From: Styela clava
Taxonomy: Eukaryota; Chordata; Ascidiacea; Stolidobranchia; Styelidae
Assembly (NCBI RefSeq): GCF_964204865.1
Contig: NC_135252.1
Location: 13,723,383-13,787,382 of the forward strand
Direction: 5' to 3'
Length of the DNA stretch: 64,000 bases
In this document: positions 54,801-64,000 of the stretch, one piece after another
Numbering within the stretch: the first letter of the stretch is position 1
How the letters are laid out: every line of letters starts with the position of its first letter
Notes under the pieces: model-generated
What the model was told of the DNA's origin: nothing
Database searches by the model: none
The model's input: the letters and a program-made list of their open reading frames with translations, nothing else
Program-made: the position numbers and the translations under genes

Positions 54801-56062
54801 ATTAATTGTGATATCACATCAAATCAGAGTTTGCACTACCATAGTATTAAAGCACCATAATAAACAGAGCCTTTCCACCAGTTTTTGATTTAAAATTACT
54901 TCCAGATTTAAACTTAGGAAGATTTTAATAAAAAACCCTACATTTCTACTTACACAGATAATATTGCCCATATTTTGGTGATTTCAATTCTTGTGACAGA
55001 AGTCGTACATTTTCCTAAAAATAACATAATAAAAATAAAATAGCATATTCAGTAATAAATGCTTTAAAAGTAAGAATGACAAATTTCACATACCACTGTA
55101 GGTCGAACAAACACGATTGCCTTCAAACTTTTAAGAGGATCTCGTTTCATTGATTCTAACCTTTCAAACATGTAAACTTGTTGTTGTAGAATCTCTGATT
55201 GTGCATAAACCATGCTTACAATGCTTGTCTGAAAATAGAAGCAAAGTTTTCAAAATAAATCAACAAGACCAAACAATCTATAACAAAGCGAATTTCATCC
55301 AGTCTTGTAGAAGACATTGCTAACAGACAGTGATGAGATTCAAAATTGTAAGAACTGGTTCTCTTTTGTACCAAACTCACTAACAACATGTTGCCACATT
55401 TCAGAAAATATATGTACGGTATGTCCCTAGGGAAGATGCATTAACCTAACATCTAATAGACTCTACATTAGTTTTGAAATGCCAAATATAACGCAAGTCT
55501 TCAGGCGGGGTTCACATGATCCCTCCACTGGTAACAGAATATATTTTAACAGTCCATATTTAATCTGATGACCGCATATTGAAATGAGCAGTTTTGCATC
55601 TTTTGTCTGTGTGTAGGCCTACTAATCTTAAATTTCTAGGGAAATATCAGAAGTAGCATAGTTATAAAAATTCAATATTTAAAGTAAAATTTACTGTTTA
55701 CAAAAGACAAAACAGATATAGTGTTAATCAAGTCTAACAGCTGTCGTAACACTGTAACAGATAAACTGACCTTAAATTTGTCTTAAAAAAACATAATTCT
55801 GTAAGTAGCATTTAATCAAATTCCACATTTAAATCTCCAACTTCAGAACTCCTATACCGGTATCAGCTTACATTGTCTTAGTCTATCACAGAGACTGATA
55901 ATAATCTTTTATTTCTTTTGTCAATACAAAAATTTAATACCAAAACAAATCCTGACCACATTGTCTCACCGTTTCCTTGTCCATAAGCAACATCTTCATT
56001 CCTTGTCCAGTGTCTTCAATCATTTTTGAAATATACTTCTTCACAGCAAGAACCACATTCAT
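45843..56062 (-). CDS. VPS45: VPS45, Sec1/Munc18-family SNARE regulator
   Basis: Fourteen exons in coding order: 56062-55970, 55228-55094, 55014-54954, 54650-54502, 54197-54060, 53227-53117, 52696-52562, 51727-51617, 50972-50805, 50563-50405, 49736-49629, 48407-48286, 46131-46000, 45909-45843. All phases agree; total 562 aa (human 570). The start [17 protein letters not shown] and [18 protein letters not shown] are diagnostic. [54 protein letters not shown] and [14 protein letters not shown] follow in family order. VPS45 binds syntaxin-16/Tlg2-type SNAREs and promotes fusion at the trans-Golgi/endosome. The donor after the exon at 50405 is an unusual GTTGTG, supported by frame and homology (HYDQKNSK then [10 protein letters not shown]). 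Intron 12 carries a 1.6-kb hAT, and other introns carry MITEs. The last exon ends ...SVRNANNI, shorter than the human tail. Confidence 0.95.
46446..48084. mobile_element. hAT element in VPS45 intron 12 with 8-bp target duplication
   Basis: Ends CAGTGGTTCTTAAA and TTTAAGAACCACTG, flanked by GGTTAAAC (46438-46445) and GGTCAAAC (48085-48092), one mismatch. 1639 bp. Interior homologous to the hAT at 33500-37838 (GTAACTCGCGGTTGCG, TCGTTAAAAGAGCCGAC). G-rich runs sit near both ends (GGGGGGCACGAG; a run of about 10 G near 48016). No transposase ORF. Confidence 0.9.
48490..48702. mobile_element. hAT-like repeat, family C copy 2 (VPS45 intron 11)
   Basis: ACGAAACTACTTAAACTGTA, GTGTGACTTGCGCATAACAC and GGAATAAAGAGTTCC match 19865-20189; it ends GGTTGGAAATCACT. 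The left end is missing. Confidence 0.6.
49135..49290. repeat. Dispersed repeat shared with 25395-25560
   Basis: See the partner at 25395-25560 for the shared strings. It lies in VPS45 intron 11. Confidence 0.55.
51932..52181. mobile_element. MITE with CCGTATTTTTTTACGG ends, best copy (VPS45 intron 7)
   Basis: The left CCGTATTTTTTTACGGACCA pairs with the right TGATCCGTAAAATACGG. TA lies on each side (51930-51931 and 52182-52183). 250 bp, with internal GGCGCA and CACGCGATC motifs shared with 5502-5768. Non-coding. Confidence 0.85.
53267..53545. mobile_element. hAT-like repeat, family C copy 3 (VPS45 intron 5)
   Basis: CAACGTTTCTCAACAGGGGA at the left resembles hAT ends. The interior ACATTATAAACGACTTGAAC, GTGACTTGTGTAGAACACTA and GGCATAAGGAGTTCC matches the copies at 19865 and 48490. 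The right end is decayed. It starts 40 bp upstream (in gene orientation) of the VPS45 exon at 53117-53227. Confidence 0.6.
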
Positions 56063-56780
56063 TTTTGCAGAATTTGTAGATCTTACAGCTTATACTTGGA
56101 TATTCGTAGTCTACCAATGACAACAGAAATACAACTATCACTCGTCTTAGACCTGTACCGGTACACTCTAAACTTACACAAGCCAGCAAGCGGACAAAGT
56201 CGAGAATAAAGAGAGCTACTGTATTTAATTTGAGTTAAATAATAATAATAAAAATGAGATTTTTTAAATGCACAGACCAGGGTTTGCCAATTCGAACTGC
56301 AAACTGCATAGCATAAAGGTGGCATAAGTCTGTGAGTATTTATTTTCGTAAAGATTCGGATAGTTTTGCTATATCTATCGAATTATACGCTTTTGAGTTC
56401 ACGGTGAGGTTGGGCCGGTATGTTAGTCGTTGGGTTGGGCCAACGACTCACATACCGGGTTGGGCCTATTTGCGCTAAGTGAAGTGGAAAAAATAATCTC
56501 GCATATATAAATTATTTTATGTCGCTAAAGTAATTCGATTATAGACAGTCTGTAAAAGATTGTTTCCGTGAATCTCAACCCCTTAATCGTTGTCGGAATC
56601 GATAATTTGTGCCCTCAATTTTTACATTATGAAATAAATAGATTTATTAATATAAATATGCGAAATCCCTTTCAGATGTTGTAGCTTAAGTCTGACCAGA
56701 GAGCCACACGCCAAACAGCTTTACAAGTCGTCCTTTTGATTATGCTCAGACTCCCCCTACTTTCGACGTCTGAGCGATAT

Positions 56781-56960
56781 TGTATTCATTTTACGGCAGC
56801 AATGAGTTTTTCTTTTCTGCGCCCCATTGTTTATTCATTTTACGGCAGCAATAAGTTTTTCTTTTCTGCGCCCCATTCGCTCGATTCGACTTTTTTTTCC
56901 GAGCTATATTTTGCGAAAGCAATAAGTTTTTCATATCTGCGGACCAATCGTCCATACATT
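56781..56960. repeat. Short tandem repeat, two good units plus one decayed unit
   Basis: ATTCATTTTACGGCAGCAAT followed by AGTTTTTCTTTTCTGCGCCC occurs twice about 49 bp apart. A third, diverged unit (AAAGCAATAAGTTTTTCATA, then TCTGCGGACC) follows. The open frame across it is a by-product of the repeat. Confidence 0.75.
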
Positions 56961-56986
56961 TCTTTTCTTCAATCTCAAAAAATATT

Positions 56987-56992
56987 TTTATT
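56987..56992 (-). terminator. Candidate poly(A) signal of PMS1
   Basis: TTTATT on plus (AATAAA on minus), 139 bp beyond the PMS1 stop. Confidence 0.45.
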
Positions 56993-57130
56993 GTAAAGTT
57001 TAAAAAACAGCAATAACATTAGAAAATACGAAAATGTTGATCCATTTTAATCAAGATACCAACTAAAGATCAACGAAATACTGATGGAAGAACAATTTCC
57101 CGCCAAATACATTCAACTAGCAAACTAAAA

Positions 57131-60100
57131 TTATAGATGATTAGGTAAAGTGAAAAGTTCTTGAAAAATCGGTTTTCCATGAAAACAATTCCACATTGAG
57201 TAATCTTTAGAAAAATGTCTTTTTAAATCTTCCAAGCTCTCTAGAACTGCTGAGTGGATGGGGAGAGAATGTGACATTCGCACCGCTTCGCCCTGGAAGT
57301 GCAAGCACATTATAATATGTATAGAAATTCTTTGTCCTGAATATAAAAAATGTGATACAACTGCCCAATCTAATGGATGATCACAGCCTTTGGTGTAGGT
57401 AGCAGTAGAGGTTGGTAACCGGTATCTCAATTGTTCCCAAAAATATCTGTGGTACTTGACAAGAAAAATTTCAGAATCTATGAATCATCCAAATTATGTA
57501 TCCACATTGTTAAAGACAGTCACCAGTAGAAATATTTCACATGCTTCAGACTGTCATTAATTGCCATATTGAAGTACCGAATATAGATATAGAAAAAAAT
57601 TCTGACACCATTCTTATAAATAGACGCAGAGGTGGGATTCAGGCGGTTTGCGCGAAGCCCCCTTTTTTTAGTTCAGCATGGTTTTCTGAAATAAGAGCAC
57701 CCGCTGATAGCGAGTTTGTGCCAAAGAGAACCTATTCTTATTGAATCCCTCCACTGGTTGAAAATTTTTAGTACAAGTCAAGTGATCAAGCTCTAACCAC
57801 CCATAACCACATACGGTTTTACGATCAGTCTCAGGAAACCAAAAAGGTTGCAGTCAGTCGGAACCTCCGGTAGTTGTCACCTCCATATGATGGTCCAAAT
57901 TGACAGTGTATAAAATAGAATTAATCCATAACTCAATTAAATTTTGCACCTGCAAATACTGAACAGCTTTAAAAGGTCTAGTCTCGTGGAGTGATACTTC
58001 TTCAGATGCCGCAAGTTTCCTCAAAATGTTTTTCAATTCATCAACTTTATAATATGGAATTGCATTGGACATTTCACAAATACGTAGCATTTTTGTCCCA
58101 TCGCACTCTGTGCAAAAAAAGCACTTGTTATCTACAACATCAATAAATCTTTCCATCCATATATGATAATTTGAGATGAATATTAATGAGATTATTTAAT
58201 TACCCAAACCAGGGTTTGCCAGTTCAAATTCCAAACTTTGTTAACTTTTTAGCAAAAAAGGTGGCGCAAGTATATAATTATTGTAATGATTCAGATAGTT
58301 ATGCTAAGTAAAACTAATGAATTATCCATATTTGAGTTGCTTTTTTGATCTTAACGTGTAAGTGTATACATATATTGTGAACAAAGATATACAGCATTTT
58401 TTTTAAGGTATAAAGCATTCTTAATAGAAATGGGTACAACACAAACATATATAGAAGTTACTTATTGATATTGAGCACGTGAGAGGAAAAATGAACTCAT
58501 ACTAAAGAATAACCACCTTCAAAAATTTTCATCTTGAATCCATTTTTATAAATTCTTTCATCAATGCATTCAATATCTGGATTTAATAAATCAGGGGTTG
58601 AAAATTTAAGTCTTTCAAATCCTGCCATCTCCTCTTTTGTGAGGGAAGAGAGTGGTAGAAGTATAGGATGAGAAAGTTCTTTCATTTGTAATGTATGGTT
58701 CTCCATGAGGCTGCAAGAGAAATTGTTGCAAATTGTACATTGCATTGTGAGGAGGAGTGTTGGCTAATATTTGCTTGCTATTGCAGATAATCACTCTAAT
58801 AAACTATAGATGAGGAACATACTTCAAATTTGCCTGCGGAAATGCAAAAATAATAATCTAATAGAAAGTAAAAAATAGTAAAAAAAATTTGAGCGAAACA
58901 AAATTCTGTTTGATGCTTTGCCGTACCTCCAAAATACTTTCGATTCTTGTAATCTTAGTAGATTGACCAGCAGTAATTTATGATTTATATTGTTCAACAA
59001 AACTCCTGCTTTTACATCTTTTAAAGTTCCAATTGATGAGTATGGACTTCGTTCTGCAAATTTGTAATCCTGAAATTTTGCAAAAATAGTTTATTTGCAA
59101 TTGGTTTATGGAAATAAACAATTAGCACAATTTACATTTGCTAGGTTAATGTTCGTCATTGGGTTAAATAAAAGTCGAGCCCAATCTCAATCGAAAGCAT
59201 AATAAATGAGATACATTATAAGTTAATCAGTAAGATTCTTGTCATACCAAGCAGATATTGGCGATCCGCATATAAGTGGACTCATTCGAAGCAAGGTATA
59301 GCCTATAGAACTTGATGAAAAAGGTATGCTTTCAAACAAACCTCTTTGAATGACAAATTCTCTTTCATTTCCGAGAAATCATATTTCAAATTGATTTCCT
59401 GTCCTTCCAGATATCGTAATTCTTCATCACCAGTGCAATTTGACATTTTAGGATTTTTGCTTCCAATATCTGAAGCCCACTCTGTTATTAGCGATGCATT
59501 TCGTATGTCGTCAGTAATTTTATCAGGTGCTTTCCTTTTTCTTGATGGTGTTATGATAGGACTAGGGTTTGTTTTTTGATATGAACTTCTTAAAGGTGAT
59601 GGTGTTGACGTGAATGCTTTGAATCCACTCATGTTCAAATTAGACTGTTTCATCTTTATAGGCTAAAAATGAAGCATTTGATCAATAGAATATTATGAAG
59701 TGGTCACACATTTGCTCTAGTCTAAGATCTTTTACAGCAGTTTGTTATATGGAAATACATTAACATTATATATTTTTCAGATTCCTCACACAGTAATGAT
59801 GGCAGGCAAGCTTAGTTTAAACAATCAGTTCGAATGACTTAAATCAGCGATCTCCAACTAGCAGCAATATGTTTTGGTGCAGAGACATTTGGACATCAAT
59901 ATGTTATAGGAGTAAAATAATATAATAAATTTCGATGCAAAAAATTAACCGTAATATAATGTTTTCCACGTATGTAATTGTAATATTGATGTGTAAATGT
60001 GATATTGATTTTAAACGAGTTTATAAAAAATAAAAAACAAAGTTAGTAAAAAACAGCACAAAACCACCTTTTCTTGGGTTTCAATTGGCACAGTTGTTTC

Positions 60101-63100
60101 ATCTAGCTCGCTGCATGACGAAGTATTATTGAACAGATTTGAAACTTCACAGATTGGTTTTGAAGAAATATCTGAAAATTAATAAATATTTTATTGCTAG
60201 ATTCACAGTTATTGAAGTTAACGAACATTATCTATGCTTCTGCATCATTTAATTACTGGTTAAGTATTTTAATACCGAACTTGCGCTCAAAATCTTAATT
60301 AACCTAGATCTCTATGTCATCCCAAATTCTTTAAATTTTTGCGCGTATTGAGCCACCACATGGCATTACATCAGGCCAGTCTGCCAAGTGTCATCTTTCC
60401 AACGAATCCAGAAGCTTCACCAGTATCAATGTGAATTTACTAGGTGGTGGGACTAAATTTGTAATTTGGATTTGAAGCTATCCATCTTTGTTTCCTATGC
60501 ATGAGGATAGCTCTCTTGTTTATATGTTTGACAAAGTTAGTCTCAAATACCATTTAAAGGTAAGAATGTAATGTACAATAAACATACCAAGTTTATCATT
60601 GCCATTATTTTTGTTGCTCATGGCTTGTTTACCGTGAGTTCCAGCTAACACTCTGACAGGTTGAATTGTTGAACCATCATCATCTACAACAGCATGTCCT
60701 TTACTCCAGTCCGATGCAATAGGACTTTCAGAAATAGGATTCGACCTATCAGAACCTGATATTATAAGAAACAGAATGGAGAGCCATTCAATGAAGGGCA
60801 TTTAAGGAAAGATATGGCATTTTTGGCTGGATTTTGACCGACAATTCATTTACTTCGTGCTCTTGGCAGCAGGAAACTTTTTAAATGCAAATGATTTAAA
60901 TCATGGATTTCTAAAAATGAAATGAATATCACAATCGATTTAAAAATAAATTTATTTGATAATTTAAGATTCTTGATCTGGAGAATGATTTAGAACAGGG
61001 GCAGGCAAATTACGACCCACTTGTTTCTGCTGAATTCAGCACTATAGTTTGTATGAATATAAGTTACGCTGGAAATATCGATGAAAACAACGTCATAAGG
61101 ACCCTGATTGTTACATTGTGCTTCTTATTACTATAAAAAAGTTAGCCTATCTGTTGCCCTAGCTTTTGTAAATAAATCGTTTTCATTCATAATTTTTCAT
61201 ATCGAGTTTTCAGCCTCCGGCCCAGTAACCACGTCTATTACCCGTAACTGGCCAATCCAGAAAAGTAATTGCCCATCCCTGAAAAAATCTAACAGGATGA
61301 CCATAAAAACTACAAATAGAAGAGAATCAATCAAATGACTGTTTATCATGACTAAACAGCATTGTTCTTTGCTCAACAGGCAACAATTCAGAATTTATAC
61401 CGTAATGAGAAAAAATATTATGTAAAATGTTCATTAGAGTAGATTATACAGTTTTGGCCATCCCTGATTTAAAATACTCTGTTAGATAATCTCAGCTAAA
61501 AACTTACAGGCCGATGTATTTTGCAGATGAGAATTTGAGATTAGAGGAGAATCGTCATCAGTTTTTCCCATTTGTTTGATATTGTGATCAGTGTGTTCTT
61601 GAATACTAATTTCAGCATCTAAATTATTCAAATTGATAACTTCAAATGCTTGTTATGGTTATGCAGAAAGTGATGAAAATGGAATAGGCCTATTGATATC
61701 TACTGCAATGCCAAAAAAATAGCAAACACAGACGAAGTCAATAATTCTTTTATTAATACCTTCAACAAGATTTTCTTTCTCATCGTCTTTATCATTTATT
61801 ATGATTGTTGCGTAGGCCTCAGATAACATATTATCTATTGCTTTCATCACTAATTCCTTATCACTGATAAGAACTCGCCATTTATCTGATTCAACGTTTG
61901 AATCCACTCTGTCCAAGGGAATCTATAAAAAAAAAATAAACCTTGTTTTCGTTGAATTTCTCTTTTTATAATTTCAAAAGTTGAAGGAAGTCTATATTAT
62001 CTGACAATTAGATGTCAAACAGTCATAATAATGAACTTTTAATGATAGTATTTTATATCTGAATTCTTCCTAAAATTTCATATTTACTACATATAATATC
62101 ATCAAATTCATATGTATTTGAATACTTGATTATTTTGGACATACCCAGCTCCAACTATAACGGTTATATAAACAAAGCAGTATCACAACTATTAAAACTA
62201 GGAGTGCCTTTTTGTCAAACTTGAAGAAAATAACACAAATTATTCAATTTGAACCTCTGGAGTAAGAGGACATACCTCAATGCTAAGAAAGAAAACTGGC
62301 CATTTCATTGGACTGCTTGATGAATCTGCTCCAGTGTGTTGTTTAATAATTTTTTCAATCTCCTTGTCGCGAATCGGTCGATTGTTGACATAAATGAAAC
62401 AACGATCATTTGATTTTCTGTAATGTCTCGTTACTGGAAATAAGACGAAAATTAATCTAATGTAACATATGGTGTAACGCGGGTACGCTTGGGTAATATA
62501 ACTCAGCAATTAGAAAGCTAGCAAGGACAGGAAAATGTATTTTATCACCCGCAAATTTCGCCCTAATCTGAGATGCTTTTTGAAAATTCAGATGTCAGAT
62601 TGTCTTTTTCTTTGTAAGATTGCACCATCACATTATCCAAGAAACAAAAATGTATTGCAACAAAAAATTACAAAAGAACTATACATAAATACATATGTAG
62701 ACTTTTGAGTCCTACCATATGCATGAATTCTTGTAAATTAGTATACAGTTTTCAGGTCTTAGATATGGATGGAGGTTTTAGTCATTCATTAGGATGAGAA
62801 GCACACAATAAGTATTCCAGCATTCTGTGTAGATTTGTATACAAAATGCTTTAAGCACCAAGTCCTTGAAACTTTTCTTTCATGATCTAATTTTTAACTT
62901 GAAATATAATTGTGTGACTCTATTGGCACTGACCTGATGAGGTAGGAATATAAGCTGTAAGTTGAATGCTATTTACTTCATTATTATGATCCACTCTGGT
63001 CATTTGTGCAACAACATTTGAACCAATAACATTTTCCAAAGTACTCTGTAGATCTTTACAATTCGGTTTTTGCCAAACCATACACTAGAAAAATATGAAC

Positions 63101-63810
63101 TTTAGTTTCAATGTTAAAATTACTGTACAGTATCTCATCATTATCTAAGGGGAAAAATTTTTATATTTCGACCTGATCACATAATTGAGCAGGCCTACAT
63201 ATAAAAAGCTGACATTTTGAAGGATAAAGAAATGTGAAATGCCGATTTTTAATTTTCTTGTGGCAAATAAATATTTCAGAAATTTGAATTATCCAATGAA
63301 TATTGGCATTAGTGACACAAAATAATATATCAATAATCAATAAATTCAGAAATAAATTGAGTCAGATTCATAATATTAGACTCCCACAGAGTTGGAAGTC
63401 AAAGTGACATTCTAGAGGTGAATTTTTTTTTTATTCACTCGTTTTGATTTGTAATTGATTTTAAAACTTTCCTTGGTGATTATTAAAAAATCACTGAGGC
63501 AAGGTTTCTATATCAAATTTCGATAATCAAAATTTTCTTCAACCTGGCTTGAACTTCAAATGGCTCAGATTTCGGGAGGATCTTAATTTTCTCTCACTCC
63601 CTAGCCATGCCTAAAACTACTCACTCCTTCCTATATGCTTCCCACCTTATTATGCATGAAACTAAATCGCTTTTGAGGATGTATTAAAGCAAATGACATT
63701 AAAATATCTTCAGTATTCTTCAATATTTGCTTCCTTTTACTCGGTGTTTGATAAACTTGACATCTCACTGGCATATTTGCAAACAGATTGTTGGCTGTGA
63801 TGGCTGTTCC
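57131..63810 (-). CDS. PMS1: PMS1-type MutL mismatch-repair protein (5' end beyond window)
   Basis: Twelve exons in coding order: 63810-63646, 62956 region given as 63084-62934, 62433-62276, 61922-61760, 61618-61508, 60755-60588, 60171-60068, 59662-59342, 59069-58927, 58710-58517, 58107-57950, 57292-57131. They give 665 aa. The GHKL ATPase exons lie past 64000. First visible is the ATP-lid/transducer part (GTAITANNLFANMPVR, then HNK-CMVWQK), then DRCFIYVNNRPI and WPVFFLSIE. SDWSKGHAVVDDDGS matches the human PMS1 linker. The C-terminal dimerisation part has SNAIPYYKVDELKNILRKL, GEAVRMSHSLP and FHGKPIFQELFTLP. PMS1 pairs with MLH1 as MutL-beta; like its homologues it shows no DQHAxxE endonuclease motif. 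The HMG box of human PMS1 is not seen. The donor of the 58710-58517 exon could also be at 58514. Start exon and upstream sequence are missing. Confidence 0.9.
60996..61466. mobile_element. hAT-like element in a PMS1 intron
   Basis: Starts CAGGGGCAGGCAAA and ends TTTTGGCCATCCCTG, flanked by ATTTAGAA (60988-60995) and ATTTAAAA (61467-61474), one mismatch. 471 bp, no transposase. It lies between the PMS1 exons at 60588-60755 and 61508-61618. An internal GTAATTGCCCATCCCTG at about 61267 looks like a second terminal sequence. Confidence 0.75.
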
Positions 63811-63902
63811 CTTAATGAAAAAATCTGGTTAAATAGTGATATTGGATTTCACTTGCAGTTATTAACATAATCGAGAGATCATTATAATTCAACCAGTCGG
63901 TT

Positions 63903-64000
63903 CTCCCGTAGTGTGTGTACCAGGTTAGGGTTAGGATATAATTTTATTCTGATTTTCTTATTTTAGTTCTATTACGAGTTTGAGACTGTCTGTGTCAGCC
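63903..64000. mobile_element. Foldback MITE of the AAGATGGCGG family, cut by the window edge
   Basis: CTCCCGTAGTGTGTGTACCA, GGTTAGGGTTAGGATATAAT and TTTAGTTCTATTACGAGTTT match copies 2 and 3. It lies just upstream of the first visible PMS1 exon, probably in an intron. Confidence 0.7.

Larger units (their letters stand above)
56063..57130. other. Region between PMS1 3' end and VPS45 start
   Basis: Contains the putative VPS45 promoter (adjacent to 56062), a short tandem repeat at 56781-56960, and a minus-strand AATAAA (TTTATT at 56987-56992) 139 bp past the PMS1 stop. No exon recognised. Confidence 0.5.

Noticed and set aside
56736-56996. 86-aa plus-strand ORF
   Set aside because: Produced by the short tandem repeat at 56781-56960; its translation is repetitive in the same way.
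57541-57744. 67-codon ORF in the PMS1 penultimate intron
   Set aside because: Opposite strand to PMS1, no similarity, AT-rich intron sequence.

Overview
This is an AT-rich animal nuclear genome window with dispersed exons, GT-AG introns of about 100 bp to several kb, AATAAA signals and many DNA-transposon remnants. Gene content (PGAM5, a KLHL28-type kelch protein, pirin, uridine phosphorylase, VPS45, PMS1, a colipase-fold secreted protein) and the modest gene spacing suggest an invertebrate deuterostome, most likely a tunicate. The taxonomic call is inference. Exon models were built by hand from reading frame, splice signals and family similarity, and the codon phase closes at every junction; the two ambiguous junctions are flagged.

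Layout, plus strand first: PGAM5 phosphatase (95-2122, 2 exons); KLHL28-like BTB-BACK-Kelch CUL3 adaptor (4321-13710, 11 exons); a very divergent POU/homeodomain-like protein (16560-18937, 6 exons); a 96-aa secreted colipase-fold protein (21292-22288, 3 exons). Two tandem, single-exon pirin genes on the minus strand follow (22812-23636 and 25869-26693, about 90% identical proteins). A gene-poor stretch leads to a 107-aa acidic, Thr-rich, probably GPI-anchored protein (31554-32873, plus). Then comes a nested transposon block (about 33.0-39.3 kb), uridine phosphorylase (40881-43962, plus, 8 exons, 310 aa), VPS45 (45843-56062, minus, 14 exons, 562 aa) and the 3' two-thirds of PMS1 (57131-63810, minus, 12 exons, running off the right edge).

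Mobile DNA is the other main content. Several hAT-type elements have clear 8-bp target duplications: 2313-2998, 33500-37838, 46446-48084, 60996-61466 and probably 26906-27421. For two of them a paralogous uninterrupted copy of the target lies in the same window. A 5'-truncated, frameshifted RNase H-bearing LINE sits inside one hAT. Three MITE families recur: a foldback whose ends carry AAGATGGCGG (a YY1-like motif), and two families flanked by TA with CCGTATTTTACGG or CCGTGTTTCCCC ends. Many copies lie in introns of the host genes.

The genes do not form one pathway; they are housekeeping and signalling genes typical of an animal chromosome. The least ordinary coding content is the divergent POU-like gene, the colipase-fold gene, the intronless pirin pair and the small GPI-type protein. 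I saw no CRISPR array, bacterial operon, tRNA or rRNA gene.
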